Assembly (NCBI GenBank): GCA_004793585.1
Contig: SRZB01000001.1
Span: 248,001 to 312,000 of the forward strand
From: Hominisplanchenecus murintestinalis
GTDB lineage: Bacteria; Bacillota; Clostridia; Lachnospirales; Lachnospiraceae
Direction of reading: 5' to 3'
Length of the DNA stretch: 64,000 nt
In this document: one piece after another, positions 34,066 through 43,846 of the stretch
Position numbering within the stretch: position 1 is the first letter of the stretch
Layout of the letters: every line of letters begins with the position of its first letter
Notes under the pieces: model-generated
Databases searched by the model: none
What the model saw: only the letters and a program-made list of their open reading frames with translations
Told to the model about the DNA's origin: nothing
Position numbers and translations under genes: made by a program

Positions 34066-35457
34066 ATGAAGAGCGTACCGAAACTAATACGGCGTTTTGT
34101 CGGTATTATGCTCTTGTCCTCGATGCTGCTCATTATTCTGAATTTTGCTTTATTGGGGATATATACGCTGAATCAGGCGCCAAATAGTTCTCCTTGGATT
34201 ACGGCGCAGGAAGTTGCCGATCATTTATCCAAAAATGAAAACGAGTATGTTTTAAGCGAAGATACGGCGCTTGAACTTCAAAATGCAAATGTATGGGCGA
34301 TATTTATTGACAACATGGCAATGAAAGTAGTATGGCAGACGGATAATCTTCCCCAAACCGTACCTATGTCATACACTATTTCGGATATAGCGAGCCTAAC
34401 CCGCGGCTATATCAACGGATATCCTACATTTACAGGAGAAGCTGAAAACGGACTTGTGGTACTCGGCTATCCGAAAGAAAGCTTTTGGAAACATATGTGG
34501 CCGAGTTGGGACTATAATTTAATCGCCAACTTGCCCAAAACGGTTCTTTCAGTTTTAGTAATCAATATAGCCTTAATTTTTATTATCTATGTGATTGCTA
34601 ATTCCAAGCTGTTAAAATCCGTGAAACCGATTGTCAGCGGAATACAGGCTTTATCAACGAACGAAGAAGTCTATATCAGGGAAAAGGGGCTTTTATCCGA
34701 GCTTGCAGTAAACATTAACAAGACCTCAAATATTTTACAAACGCAAAGCAGGCAGCTTCGCAAAAGAGAAACTGCAAGAGCAAATTGGATCGCAGGAGTG
34801 TCCCACGACATACGAACCCCTCTGTCAATGGTAATGGGCTATGCCGGACAGTTAGAAAACGATGTGCAGTTATCAGAAAATAACCGTCAAAAAGCGGCGG
34901 TTATCGTACGGCAAAGCAAACGAATGCGAAACCTAATTAACGACTTGAATCTTGCGTCTAAGCTGGAATATAATATGCAGCCGATCAACCCTGAAAGGCA
35001 AAATCTGATTGCCGTTGTCCGTCAGGTCGTAGTTGATTTCATCAATATGAATATTGATGAAAAGTACACGATTGAATGGCAAACAGACGAAACATTAACT
35101 TCTTGTACCGCAAATGTTGACAAAGACTTAATAAGGCGGGCAGTAAGTAATCTGATTCAAAATAGCATGAATCATAACGAGCAGGGATGTCAAATCTTCG
35201 TTCGTGTTATAGCTGAAAATAATGTTTATACTGTGATTGTTTCCGATGATGGTGTGGGTGCGACAGATGAACAGATTGGAAAATTGAACAACACGCCGCA
35301 TTATATGGTGTGCGATGAAAAAACAACCGAACAGCGCCACGGTTTAGGGTTACTTATTGTTAAGCAAATCATATTTGCACACAGCGGAAAAATGCTGATA
35401 AAGCATAGCGACTATGGCGGATTTGAGGTCGAGCTAAGCTTGCCGATGACTATGTAA
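34066..35457 (+). CDS. Sensor histidine kinase of the immunity module
   Basis: A 463-residue kinase with two membrane segments flanking an extracellular sensor of about 130 residues. The H-box is AGVSHDIRTPLSMVMGY (about residue 247), the N-box SNLIQNSMNHNEQG, then DDGVGATDEQ and HGLGLLIVKQI. A VGIMLLSSMLLIILNFALLG first segment is clear. The start at ATG 34066 follows GGAGGG directly after the regulator stop. Confidence 0.9.
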   Translation: MKSVPKLIRRFVGIMLLSSMLLIILNFALLGIYTLNQAPNSSPWITAQEVADHLSKNENEYVLSEDTALELQNANVWAIFIDNMAMKVVWQTDNLPQTVPMSYTISDIASLTRGYINGYPTFTGEAENGLVVLGYPKESFWKHMWPSWDYNLIANLPKTVLSVLVINIALIFIIYVIANSKLLKSVKPIVSGIQALSTNEEVYIREKGLLSELAVNINKTSNILQTQSRQLRKRETARANWIAGVSHDIRTPLSMVMGYAGQLENDVQLSENNRQKAAVIVRQSKRMRNLINDLNLASKLEYNMQPINPERQNLIAVVRQVVVDFINMNIDEKYTIEWQTDETLTSCTANVDKDLIRRAVSNLIQNSMNHNEQGCQIFVRVIAENNVYTVIVSDDGVGATDEQIGKLNNTPHYMVCDEKTTEQRHGLGLLIVKQIIFAHSGKMLIKHSDYGGFEVELSLPMTM

Positions 35458-35604
35458 GGAAAAAGGAAACAAAAGAACGCTCTGGTTTTGGAAATGAAAT
35501 TACTCCAGCAGCCACAAATCGACTCGTAACGCTTTCTGCCTGCCACTATGAGTTTGAATACCAGGTTTGTATTAGTTGGAAAAATTACGGAATGGAAAAT
35601 ATGT

Positions 35605-35648
35605 AAAGCCCTGATATCCACATCAAATTGTGGAGTATCAGGGCTTTT
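35605..35648. terminator. Bidirectional terminator between modules 1 and 2
   Basis: AAAGCCCTGATA pairs with TATCAGGGCTTT, with an inner CCACA/TGTGG stem. There is a T run on the plus strand and A/T-rich sequence on the other. It separates the sensor kinase from the convergent ABC-2 permease gene. The rest of 35458-35703 shows no gene. Confidence 0.85.
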
Positions 35649-35703
35649 GATTATTCATGCTTTCTGAACGGACAGTGGTAATTTAATTCTCACTGCGAAT
35701 AAT

Positions 35704-36345
35704 TTACGCCATCCGCTTGCGGAGCCTTTGATAGAATAAAGCTGCTGCCATCATCAGTAGTCCTGCAAGGAACAGCCACAGCTTTGCTGTATAGCTGCCT
35801 GTGACCATAGAGAACAGATATAAGCTTCCCAGCTTTGGTCCCATACCGATGTTGAGCGCATAGTACAGCAGCGGCGGCATGTATCCGATGACTGTGTTTC
35901 CTGTCAGCGCCGAGGTCAGCATACCCATGGAACCTAAGAACAGGGCGTCTGCTATCGCTCCAAGCGCCAACACCGGAGTGACATCGCAGCTTTGCAGTTT
36001 CATAGATACGGTAAATACGCAGATCAGCAGGGCGGCAATCCCCGCAGAATACACCGTTCGTATCAGGTGGACCTTTGCTGTGCTGCAATACTTGGAAGAT
36101 ACCAGGTCGTCAATTTCCTCATTCTGCTCCGGCTGGAATATCGGCGTCAGCAGCACGACGCCAACCAGGGAAACAAACATTTCCAGCGGCATGGCTGCGG
36201 AATTACGATCCAGATTGGCTGTACCGATAAGCAGCGGAGTGACAAGGCATAAAAGAACAGCCACCGCAATGGACAAAGGCGCATTATGCCTGAGATTTAT
36301 TTTTGCGATCTCTAATACTGGAAACCGCTTTTTTGAAAATTGCAT
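35704..36345 (-). CDS. ABC-2 type permease, second subunit of module 2
   Basis: A 213-residue membrane protein with about six hydrophobic segments (APLSIAVAVLLCLVTPLLIG, FVSLVGVVLLTPIF, YSAGIAALLICVFTVSM and others). The C-terminus is basic (QRLRKRMA). The start at MQFSKKRF is chosen because GGTGGA precedes it. Its 5' end overlaps the larger permease gene by 62 bp. Substrate unknown. Confidence 0.78.
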   Translation of the reverse strand: MQFSKKRFPVLEIAKINLRHNAPLSIAVAVLLCLVTPLLIGTANLDRNSAAMPLEMFVSLVGVVLLTPIFQPEQNEEIDDLVSSKYCSTAKVHLIRTVYSAGIAALLICVFTVSMKLQSCDVTPVLALGAIADALFLGSMGMLTSALTGNTVIGYMPPLLYYALNIGMGPKLGSLYLFSMVTGSYTAKLWLFLAGLLMMAAALFYQRLRKRMA

Positions 36346-37630
36346 TTCCACCGAATTTCCCCTTTCTTTTTGATTCATAGATTAAAATTGTGAGCAGGAT
36401 GAGCGCCAGGGCGATTCCCGCCATCAGCAGCCTGTTCTGCACAAGGTCCCCGAAATGATCCAGATAATCCTGGGTACGGAACAGGGAATCTGCGCCTGCG
36501 TTGTGGCGGGGCGCCAGACGAAGCAGGGCATATCCCGAAGAAACACTTTTGATTCCCAGATTCACATCGAACATCCACCAAAGTCCCTGTACCGCAACGG
36601 CAATGGGCGTGCCGGTCAGCTCCGTCAAGAACATTCCGATAGCTGTGGAAATCATCACGCTTGGCAGCAGCCAGCCGAAATCATACTTGAGGGGAGCCAG
36701 GTAATCCAGCTGTATCCCGGGATAACTGCTCCAGACCATCATGTTTGATATATAGGAGATGAGTATGACCGGGAGCATGGCTGCTATCACAAGCGCCAGA
36801 TACCGGATAAAGGTCAGTTTTGCAGCGGAGATTTTCTTGGTATAAATCAGCGCCTCCATTTTGACCCGCCGGTCCTTCATGCCCAGAATGACTGCCAGAA
36901 ATACCGGCAGGATTGACAGCACCATAACACCTGCATAGTCCGAGAACAGGCGGGCATAACCGCCGGTCACTTTATCAGAACTGATCGCAAGGTCGTACCG
37001 TTCTTTTGCCTCTTCATAGGTCAGCGGAACCGTTCCGTACCCAATCAGAGAATCCACCGCGTAATTGGAACCTCCGCCCAGAAGATCATCCGCCTGTCCC
37101 ATCAGTTCCTTGAATCGGGCATAGTCCATGTCATCACGGACTGCGAATGCCATTTTTTCCGGGCTGTTCTGCTGTTTCTCATCTGATCCGATGGTAAAGC
37201 CACCATTCCCGTCCTGCTGCATCCCATCCCCGCCGATCTGGAAGGTATAATTGCCGGAAGCACCGGGTGTAATCCCGGCTGCTTCCTGTAAGATTCTATC
37301 CTTATCGTTCCCTGTAATCCCAGAAAGGATTTCGGCCATTTTTTCCTGCTTGCTTTCGCTAAGCTTTACATGCTTGATAAATCCGATGGGATAGGTGGTA
37401 TAGTTATTATTGCTAAACTCCGTCAACAAATCTCTCAGTGCGGCCGGCATAATCTGTTCCGCTATTTCCTCATGTTTATATCCGTAGCTGCCGCCCGGCT
37501 GTGGCTCCTCAAGGAGATCGTCTTGAAAGCGGAATACCCCCTGAGAGAACAGACCAATCACAACAGCTGCAACAAAAATCATGTAGGGAATGGATTTTAC
37601 AATCTTTTTGATTTCCTGCAACAACAGCAT
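36284..37630 (-). CDS. ABC-2 type permease with large extracytoplasmic domain
   Basis: A 448-residue membrane protein. A first segment (YMIFVAAVVIGLFSQGVF) is followed by about 190 extracytoplasmic residues, partly Gly/Gln-rich (QIGGDGMQQDGNGGFTIG), and then five more membrane segments. The ATG overlaps the ATPase stop as TAATG; a GTG two codons earlier is possible. Architecture matches permeases of antimicrobial-peptide or export ABC systems controlled by an adjacent two-component pair. Confidence 0.82.
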   Translation of the reverse strand: MLLLQEIKKIVKSIPYMIFVAAVVIGLFSQGVFRFQDDLLEEPQPGGSYGYKHEEIAEQIMPAALRDLLTEFSNNNYTTYPIGFIKHVKLSESKQEKMAEILSGITGNDKDRILQEAAGITPGASGNYTFQIGGDGMQQDGNGGFTIGSDEKQQNSPEKMAFAVRDDMDYARFKELMGQADDLLGGGSNYAVDSLIGYGTVPLTYEEAKERYDLAISSDKVTGGYARLFSDYAGVMVLSILPVFLAVILGMKDRRVKMEALIYTKKISAAKLTFIRYLALVIAAMLPVILISYISNMMVWSSYPGIQLDYLAPLKYDFGWLLPSVMISTAIGMFLTELTGTPIAVAVQGLWWMFDVNLGIKSVSSGYALLRLAPRHNAGADSLFRTQDYLDHFGDLVQNRLLMAGIALALILLTILIYESKRKGKFGGNAIFKKAVSSIRDRKNKSQA

Positions 37631-38532
37631 TACCACTCACCCCCAATTTCACCCAAAATCTCACGAACGCCGCTGGTATGCAGATACAGCATATACGCGT
37701 CCTCAATATTCGGCTCGCACGTCTTGGCGCCCTGCATCAAGTTGTCTGCAATAAAGCGGATATGAACCTTGTTTCCCTGGGTGTGCATACTGGTGATGGA
37801 AAGCTGCCTTTTAAGCTCTGGAAGCTCCCGCTTAGAAGCGGTCATGGTAAACACTCTGCCTTCTGCTTCCTGCAAAAGCGCATCCACCGTGCCATTGTAG
37901 ATGACCCGGCCCTCATTGATGATGGCGATATCCTCACAGGTGGCCTCAATATCCCCTACAATGTGGGTGGACAAAATCACAATTTTATCCTCTGCAATCT
38001 CAGACAGCAGGTTTCTAAATCGGACACGCTCCTCCGGATCCAGCCCGGCGGTGGGTTCGTCAACAATCAGTACCTTGGGGTTGTTGAGCAGCGCCTGGGC
38101 AATCCCAAGACGCCGCTTCATGCCTCCGGAAAGCGCCTTCACCTTTTTATCCCGGTGCTCTGTCAGATTCACTTTTTTAAGGAGTGCGTCAATCCGTTCT
38201 TTTCGTTGAGAGCCACTGAGTCCTGACAGGATTGCCAGGTATTTCATGGCTTCCCCCACCTTCATGGATGGGTACATGGAAAACTCCTGTGGCAGATACC
38301 CGATAATCCTGCGGATCTCTTTGGCGTTTTCTATGGGAACGCCGCACACGGTAATTACTCCATTTTTCTTTTGCAGCAGTGTTGCCAGTGTCTTCATCAG
38401 GGTGGTCTTGCCCGCCCCGTTGCGTCCTAGCAGACCGAACATGCCCTGTTGGATAGAAAGATTCACATCAAAAAGCGCCTGCTTCTTTCCATAAAATTTA
38501 TTCAGCCCTTTGATTTCTATAGAATTATTCAT
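37630..38532 (-). CDS. ABC-2 transporter ATP-binding protein of module 2
   Basis: A 300-residue ATPase of the CcmA/NatA type. Walker A is GRNGAGKTT (about residue 35), the Q-loop GYLPQEFSMYPSM, the signature LSGGMKRRLGIA and Walker B LIVDEPTAGLDPEE. A ~75-residue C-terminal extension follows the catalytic core. It leads a three-gene transporter unit and is preceded, after 190 bp, by the kinase of the same module. Confidence 0.88.
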   Translation of the reverse strand: MNNSIEIKGLNKFYGKKQALFDVNLSIQQGMFGLLGRNGAGKTTLMKTLATLLQKKNGVITVCGVPIENAKEIRRIIGYLPQEFSMYPSMKVGEAMKYLAILSGLSGSQRKERIDALLKKVNLTEHRDKKVKALSGGMKRRLGIAQALLNNPKVLIVDEPTAGLDPEERVRFRNLLSEIAEDKIVILSTHIVGDIEATCEDIAIINEGRVIYNGTVDALLQEAEGRVFTMTASKRELPELKRQLSITSMHTQGNKVHIRFIADNLMQGAKTCEPNIEDAYMLYLHTSGVREILGEIGGEW

Positions 38533-38654
38533 CTGAAAAAGCTCCTTTCTTCCGATGGGTTTCCCATCTGACAGGTATAGGGTAAAAGGAAACTTTCAAC
38601 TTTTTGTCTACTCGCCAAAAATATTTTGTGGAATAAATTGCCGTATTATATGCA

Positions 38655-38688
38655 AAACAGGCAGCCCCAATAGCGGATGACTGCCTGC
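38655..38688 (-). terminator. Terminator of the module 2 sensor-kinase transcript
   Basis: GCAGGCAG and CTGCCTG form a stem, followed on the minus strand by TTTTGC. It lies just after the kinase stop and isolates the regulatory pair from the transporter genes downstream. Confidence 0.75.
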
Positions 38689-38721
38689 TAAAATACTGAT
38701 AAATTATTTAAACATATCCTA

Positions 38722-39924
38722 TCACTGCCTGAACGCCACAGTAACAACCGCCCCGTTCCGGTTGCTCAGCCGGATATATCCTCCATGTTTCTCACAAAGG
38801 ATCTTGCAGATATTCAGCCCCATACCGAAATGCTCGTTATCTGTTTCCCGCACCGTTTTATAAAACGGCTTTGTGGCATTCTCCAAATCTTTTTCCGCAA
38901 ACCCGGTTCCATCATCGGAAACAGTCAGGTACAAATACCCATCCTGTGACTCTGCCGATACCTTAATCTTTTCCTTTGCAAACCGTACTGCATTGGCAAG
39001 GAGATTTTCATATACCCGCATTACAATAGCCATGTCTATATCCAAATCAGAATTCCTATTACCTATAACTTCATAGGAAAATCTTTTCTCATCCCATACA
39101 GCCTCTCCCGTTTCCTCTAATTGCCTGCAAAGTGCATCCATAGTTACAGGCTGCCGGACAATTTCAATATCCTCCAGCCGCTGCAGTTCTCCCATCGTCT
39201 GCACATACTCTTCCAGCCTTACGATATGCCGATGCATCATCTCTGAGGCATCACTCACTTTTTCAGCGGTCATTTTGGGCGCATATTGCCTCAAAAGTTC
39301 ACTTTGTCCCTTCAGAACCGTCAGCGGTGTCCGCAAATCATGAGAGAACGCTGCATTCAGTCGTTTGCGTTCCTCCATCTGCCGCCACATCTCCTCATTG
39401 CTTTCCTGTAATGCCTGCCGCATCTTCTCAAAGGAAACGCACAGCTTTCCCAGCTCATCCTCTTTATCGTAAGCAATTTTGAAATCTAAGTTGTTATCGG
39501 CAATCTGGCTGGCGGCATGATCCAGTATGGCTAGAGGTTTCTGCATATGTCGTTTGTAGAATAAAATACTGGTGGCGACAATACAGAAAATGAAGCAAAT
39601 GGGATATACGCCGATACTCGAAAAGCCAAGAATATTATATACGGTCCAGTCTGTTGGCGTAAAATGGTCCATTAAATTCAGCAGCGTCTGATAGGATATG
39701 CTTCCTTTCTGCTCATCATCTTTCTTATCAAATCCAATCACTATTTCAGGATCGGATACGCCAAATTGAATCTGATATTTCTTATAGTATCTGGACTGCC
39801 CCCACTGACAAATGCTTGATAGGAACAGAGACAGCAGCAGGGCAGAGATGATACAGACGAGCATGGATGTAGTAAGAGCCGTTTTGATCGACTTTCTTTT
39901 GAAAAATTCCTTTATCTTGCCCAT
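38722..39924 (-). CDS. Sensor histidine kinase of module 2
   Basis: A 400-residue kinase with two membrane segments flanking about 90 extracellular residues, then a HAMP domain (PLAILDHAASQIADNNLDF), H-box AFSHDLRTPLTVLKGQSELL (about residue 200), N-box YENLLANAVRFAKE and G-boxes VSDDGTGFAEKD and FGMGLNICKIL. The start overlaps the regulator stop by 13 bp; GGAGTGGGG precedes the ATG. Confidence 0.9.
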   Translation of the reverse strand: MGKIKEFFKRKSIKTALTTSMLVCIISALLLSLFLSSICQWGQSRYYKKYQIQFGVSDPEIVIGFDKKDDEQKGSISYQTLLNLMDHFTPTDWTVYNILGFSSIGVYPICFIFCIVATSILFYKRHMQKPLAILDHAASQIADNNLDFKIAYDKEDELGKLCVSFEKMRQALQESNEEMWRQMEERKRLNAAFSHDLRTPLTVLKGQSELLRQYAPKMTAEKVSDASEMMHRHIVRLEEYVQTMGELQRLEDIEIVRQPVTMDALCRQLEETGEAVWDEKRFSYEVIGNRNSDLDIDMAIVMRVYENLLANAVRFAKEKIKVSAESQDGYLYLTVSDDGTGFAEKDLENATKPFYKTVRETDNEHFGMGLNICKILCEKHGGYIRLSNRNGAVVTVAFRQ

Positions 39925-40595
39925 TTGTACCCCACTCCCCAAACCGTTTCCACATACGGTTTTATACCCACGGCCGCAAGTTTCGCACGAATTCTGCGGA
40001 TATGTTCGGCTACCACGGAAGATTCTCCTTCGCTGTCATAACCCCAGACAAGTTCATAGATCCGCTCTTTGCTAAAAATCTGCCCCGGATGACCGGACAG
40101 AAGCTCTATAATATCAAACTCCTTCTTTGCAAAAGGAATTTCCTCGCCGTCATAGAACAATCGTCTTTCTGTGTAATCAATCGCCAGCTTATCGGCAAGC
40201 TGCACCTTGGGAGTCCCCCCTCTGCGGCGTTCCCGTCTGATGTGTGCGGCAACCCTTGCACCAAGCTCGTCCAATGAAAAGGGCTTTACAATGTAATCAT
40301 CCCCGCCCATACCGAAGCCTTTGACCTTATCACTGTCCTCCACTCTGGCAGTCAGGAACAGAATCGGGCAGCTGACAAAATCCCGTATCCGGGCGCAAAC
40401 CTCCAGACCGTCCACATCGGGCATATTAATATCCAACAAAATGAGATCCGGCTGTTTTCCTGCCTTTTCAATCGCTTCCATCCCATTTGTTGCCGTCATT
40501 ACGTCATAGTTGTTGTACATAAAGTAGTCCGCAAGAGTGGAAACGATATCCTCCTCATCATCTACAACTAAAATAGTATCTCGTATTCTGCCCAC
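39912..40595 (-). CDS. OmpR-family response regulator of module 2
   Basis: A 227-residue regulator. The receiver has VVDDEED, phosphoacceptor Asp in LILLDINMPDVDG and the KPF switch. The C-terminal winged helix includes FAKKEFDIIELLSGHPG and VVAEHIRRIRAKLAAVG, ending in the typical GVGYKW. It is translationally coupled to the kinase. It probably drives the ABC genes at 38532, whose intergenic region it would bind. Confidence 0.92.
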   Translation of the reverse strand: MGRIRDTILVVDDEEDIVSTLADYFMYNNYDVMTATNGMEAIEKAGKQPDLILLDINMPDVDGLEVCARIRDFVSCPILFLTARVEDSDKVKGFGMGGDDYIVKPFSLDELGARVAAHIRRERRRGGTPKVQLADKLAIDYTERRLFYDGEEIPFAKKEFDIIELLSGHPGQIFSKERIYELVWGYDSEGESSVVAEHIRRIRAKLAAVGIKPYVETVWGVGYKWAR

Positions 40596-40916
40596 CTCCC
40601 ATTTCTGGTCTTCAAATTACTCCACAATTTTCAACATTTTATCTACTATTCAGTGCAAGCTGCATTTTTATCCATCTATTTGCCAAATCATTTGTCTGAT
40701 TATACCACGTCCCACATGTGAAGTACATATTTTAAGTATACGGCAAAGAAGGCCGCTCCATACAGAGCGGCCTCCTGCAGCTTTACTGATTGGAATTCAC
40801 CTTATGGTGGCTCTGGATATATACGCACATGTACAAAAAGCAGCCCCTGCGCCTGCGTGCCGCCGCCCTTAAAATCACTGAGGCGGCTTCGGGCATACCT
40901 GGCATCCCCGTGCACT

Positions 40917-41345
40917 GGTCAACAAAAATCGGACACTTAAATTGTATTTTTTGACATACAATCTATAAGCATTTTACAGCTGCATATGTTTCTCTGTACT
41001 GTTTGGGCGTTAGATACCCCAGCGAGTATGCGGGCCGTTCCTCGTTGAAAAATTTTATATACGCTGCCATTTCTTCTTTGACATTTTCTCCCTGTAGATG
41101 AAAATCCGTAAACAGTTCTGATTTTATCCATCCGTTGATGGATTCCATTGCTGCATTGTCTGTCGGCGTTCCGGCGCGTGACATAGAGTGTATGATCCCG
41201 CATGTTCCACGCAGGTCATTGTAATTTTTTGATGCATATACCGATCCCTGATCCGAATGCAGCACTGTTTTATATGAAGAAACAGAGTTTTCCCCAGCAG
41301 ATGTTCAGTATGCATTCTGTCAGTTCATCCCCCAGATAGAATTTC
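40917..41345 (-). pseudogene. IS3-family transposase remnant
   Basis: The minus-strand frame 40963-41265 encodes the end of an IS3-type integrase core: LHSDQGSVYASKNYN with the second Asp, SRAGTPTDNAAMESING with the catalytic Glu, and NEERPAYSLGYLTPKQYRE. The first catalytic Asp region and the whole OrfA are missing, and upstream frames are broken. TGGTCAACAAAAATCGGACA at 40917-40936 looks like one IS end. In 40596-40916 only a short hairpin (40751-40772) is seen. Confidence 0.82.
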
Positions 41346-41390
41346 AGCTCATATTGTAGGCAAATTCAAATCATACGGCGGAACTATAAA

Positions 41391-41720
41391 ATGTCAAAGA
41401 CAATTTTTGAGAAGTTAGGCGGCAAATATGTAAGACAAGGTGACTGTCTAATTCCATGCTTAACTGTATCCATTGAAGAGGGACAGCCAATAGGTATATG
41501 GGGACAGCGGCATCTGGATTATCTGAAGCAGTACCGCAGGGTTACATATATAAATCTTCTCACAAGCAACAAGTTAAACACTTACCTTGCCGATATTGAC
41601 AGACAGGCATAGGAATGCTTTGAACGACTTATAGAGGTCATGAACAGGTTCAGGGCATAACGGAACAGCGAGAGCTTGCTTTAGTTCGTTTAACCGACTA
41701 TAATAAAGAATACTTTTAGT
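41391..41720 (+). pseudogene. tnpV: Broken tnpV (transposon-encoded TnpV-like protein)
   Basis: The first 73 codons read as TnpV (FEKLGGKYVRQGDCLIPCLT, QPIGIWGQRHLDYLKQYRR, LNTYLADIDRQA) and then hit a TAG where Gln is expected. The remaining TnpV-like sequence (for example GITEQ near 41660) continues in other frames. So one nonsense mutation and at least one frameshift are present. TnpV accompanies Tn4451-type and related integrative elements, which supports transfer for the module that follows. Confidence 0.75.
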
Positions 41721-41739
41721 TGATTTTGGGAGGTATCTT

Positions 41740-41913
41740 ATGTTCGATTACATGACAGTGCAGGAAACCGCAAAATTATGGGGGATATCCGAACGGCAAG
41801 TTCAGAAATTGTGCAAGGCAAACCGTATTGAGGGTGTTATCCACCTAACCCACGTATGGCTTATCCCACGGTACACAGAAAAACCAGCGGATATGCGCCG
41901 GAAAAATTACTAG
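41740..41913 (+). CDS. Small helix-turn-helix DNA-binding protein
   Basis: A 57-residue protein beginning MFDYMTVQETAKLWGISERQ, an excisionase/MerR-like helix-turn-helix, with basic residues after the recognition helix. GGGAGG precedes the ATG. It ends 11 bp before the response regulator. Such mini-HTH proteins are common cargo next to tnpV in Clostridial transposons. It could be an excision factor or a local repressor. Confidence 0.7.
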   Translation: MFDYMTVQETAKLWGISERQVQKLCKANRIEGVIHLTHVWLIPRYTEKPADMRRKNY

Positions 41914-41924
41914 GAGATGGGAAA

Positions 41925-42596
41925 ATGATAGAAATCTATTATATTGAAGATGATGAATGTATTGCGATGGCTGTAAAAGAATATTTGAGCCAGAAAGGGT
42001 ATGCCGTTTCTATATTTGGAACATTGGAAAGTGGAAAGAAAGCATTGGAACACCATATTCCAAGCATTGCGCTGATTGACTGGAATATGCCAGACGGCGA
42101 GGGAAACAGCTTTTGCAGATGGATACGCTCAAGATGGAAAGAACTCCCAGTCATTTTTCTGACTGTCCGAGATGACACTTGTGATATTGTTTCTGGTTTT
42201 GAATATGGGGCAGATGATTATGTAACAAAACCTTTTGAACTGGAAGTTCTGTATTCCCGCATCCACGCATTGCTGCGCAGGGCAGGAAATGTGCAGAGCC
42301 AGTATCTTTCCTGCGGTTCTATTTCGATTGACAAAAACAAAACGGCTGTATTTTGTGGCGAAGAAGAAATTACTGTCAGCCAAGCAGAATACCAGCTTTT
42401 GCAGCTTTTAATGGAAAATAAGGGGAAAACCGTCACAAGAGAACGGCTGCTGACTCAAATCTGGGACAATAATGGGAATTATGTCAATGACAATACGTTG
42501 ACCGTGACAATGAAACGGCTTAGAGAAAAACTCCATCATCCGCCATGTTTAAAAACAATACGGAGCTTTGGCTACCGTATGGAGGATGAGGTATGA
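41925..42596 (+). CDS. OmpR-family response regulator of module 3
   Basis: A 223-residue regulator with the acidic DDE start, phosphoacceptor Asp in ALIDWNMPDGEG, KPF near residue 100 and a winged helix (VSQAEYQLLQLLMENKGKTV, NDNTLTVTMKRLREKL). The start follows GGAG at 41925. It overlaps the kinase start by 4 bp. It resembles regulators of BceAB-type peptide-resistance transporters on mobile elements. Confidence 0.9.
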   Translation: MIEIYYIEDDECIAMAVKEYLSQKGYAVSIFGTLESGKKALEHHIPSIALIDWNMPDGEGNSFCRWIRSRWKELPVIFLTVRDDTCDIVSGFEYGADDYVTKPFELEVLYSRIHALLRRAGNVQSQYLSCGSISIDKNKTAVFCGEEEITVSQAEYQLLQLLMENKGKTVTRERLLTQIWDNNGNYVNDNTLTVTMKRLREKLHHPPCLKTIRSFGYRMEDEV

Positions 42597-43846
42597 GCAA
42601 AAAATCAAATATAAAAATAACGGTTCTGTTCGTGTTGTCAGTCAGTCTGATTGTAGCGGCAATGACTACATACCTTCTTACTCTTTACTATCGCCATGTG
42701 TGTTTTCATATATTGGGAGGATTTTGTGACAGCATGATTGAAAATAATCCAGATTCCCGACAGGCTGTTTTGGAATTATTGAAAACACAGGATTTTCATA
42801 TGACAGGCGAAAATATATTATCAAACAAGTTTGATAATCATGTAATATCAAACTTTGGTTATTATCCAGCGAATTTAGGGATTACGGGCACGACAGTCCT
42901 TTGGATTGCCGTTTTCGGTTTTTTGGCAGGCGGCATACTGTTCCTTTTCTCTTTCTGGTATTGGCATAGGAAATCGGACGCCCGCATCCAAGCATTGACG
43001 GAATATTTGGAAAAAATAAATACAGGCGTTCAAGGATTGGTTTTTGAATCTTCAGATGATGAGTTTTCAAAACTGCAAGATGAAATATATAAAACGGTAA
43101 CGGAACTTTACCAGACAAAGGAAGAAGCCTTAACAGCACGAAACAATTTTGCAGAAAATCTTTCTAATATTGCCCATCAGCTTAAAACGCCGATTACGTC
43201 TATTTCCTTAACTGTCCAGATGGCGAAAGAACATTTGGGCGATATTCGTACCGCAGAAACGCCACAAGGGCATACCTCTATGGCGTGTAAAATGCACGCC
43301 AATATCAAGGATATACAACGGCAGATAAACAGGCTCATGCATTTAGAAGAGGCGTTATTGCTATTGTCCCGCATTGATGCGGGAACGCTTGCATTTGACA
43401 GGAAACCGACAGATGTTTTTACAATCCTTTCTCTGGCATCGGACAATTTATATGAATTGTTCATGCAGAAGGGCGTTCTGATTGATATTCCAGAAATGGA
43501 CGTGATGAATATCAATGTGGATTTAAACTGGACGATGGAAGCGGTCATGAATTTGATGAAAAACTGTATGGAAGCAACAGGAACAGGCACTGCTGTCCAT
43601 TGTTCCTATGAAAAAAATCCGCTTTATGTGCAGATACGGATATGGGACGAGGGGGAGGGATTTGCAAGAGAGGATTTACCCCATCTGTTTGAGCGGTTCT
43701 ATCGTGGTGAAAACACAAAAAATACTGGAATCGGGATAGGTCTTTCCCTTTCAAAAGCAATTATAGAAATGCAGAACGGAATTATCCGTGCATTCAATCT
43801 TCCGAATGGCGGGGCTTGTTATGAAGTTCGTTTTTATATTTCGTGA
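42593..43846 (+). CDS. Sensor histidine kinase of module 3
   Basis: A 417-residue kinase with two membrane segments (about residues 8-30 and 100-122) flanking a short extracellular loop of about 70 residues. H-box NIAHQLKTPITSISLTVQMA (about residue 195), N-box MEAVMNLMKNCMEATGTG and G-box IWDEGEGFAREDLPHLFERFYRG. It is coupled to its regulator by ATGA. Confidence 0.9.
   Translation: MSKKSNIKITVLFVLSVSLIVAAMTTYLLTLYYRHVCFHILGGFCDSMIENNPDSRQAVLELLKTQDFHMTGENILSNKFDNHVISNFGYYPANLGITGTTVLWIAVFGFLAGGILFLFSFWYWHRKSDARIQALTEYLEKINTGVQGLVFESSDDEFSKLQDEIYKTVTELYQTKEEALTARNNFAENLSNIAHQLKTPITSISLTVQMAKEHLGDIRTAETPQGHTSMACKMHANIKDIQRQINRLMHLEEALLLLSRIDAGTLAFDRKPTDVFTILSLASDNLYELFMQKGVLIDIPEMDVMNINVDLNWTMEAVMNLMKNCMEATGTGTAVHCSYEKNPLYVQIRIWDEGEGFAREDLPHLFERFYRGENTKNTGIGIGLSLSKAIIEMQNGIIRAFNLPNGGACYEVRFYIS

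Noticed and set aside
40804-40873. Plus-strand frame with VALDIYAHVQKA resembling the C-terminus of a tyrosine recombinase
   Set aside because: Only about 12 residues fit, no catalytic Arg or Tyr context is present, and the match could be chance. It may be an integrase tail but cannot be supported.
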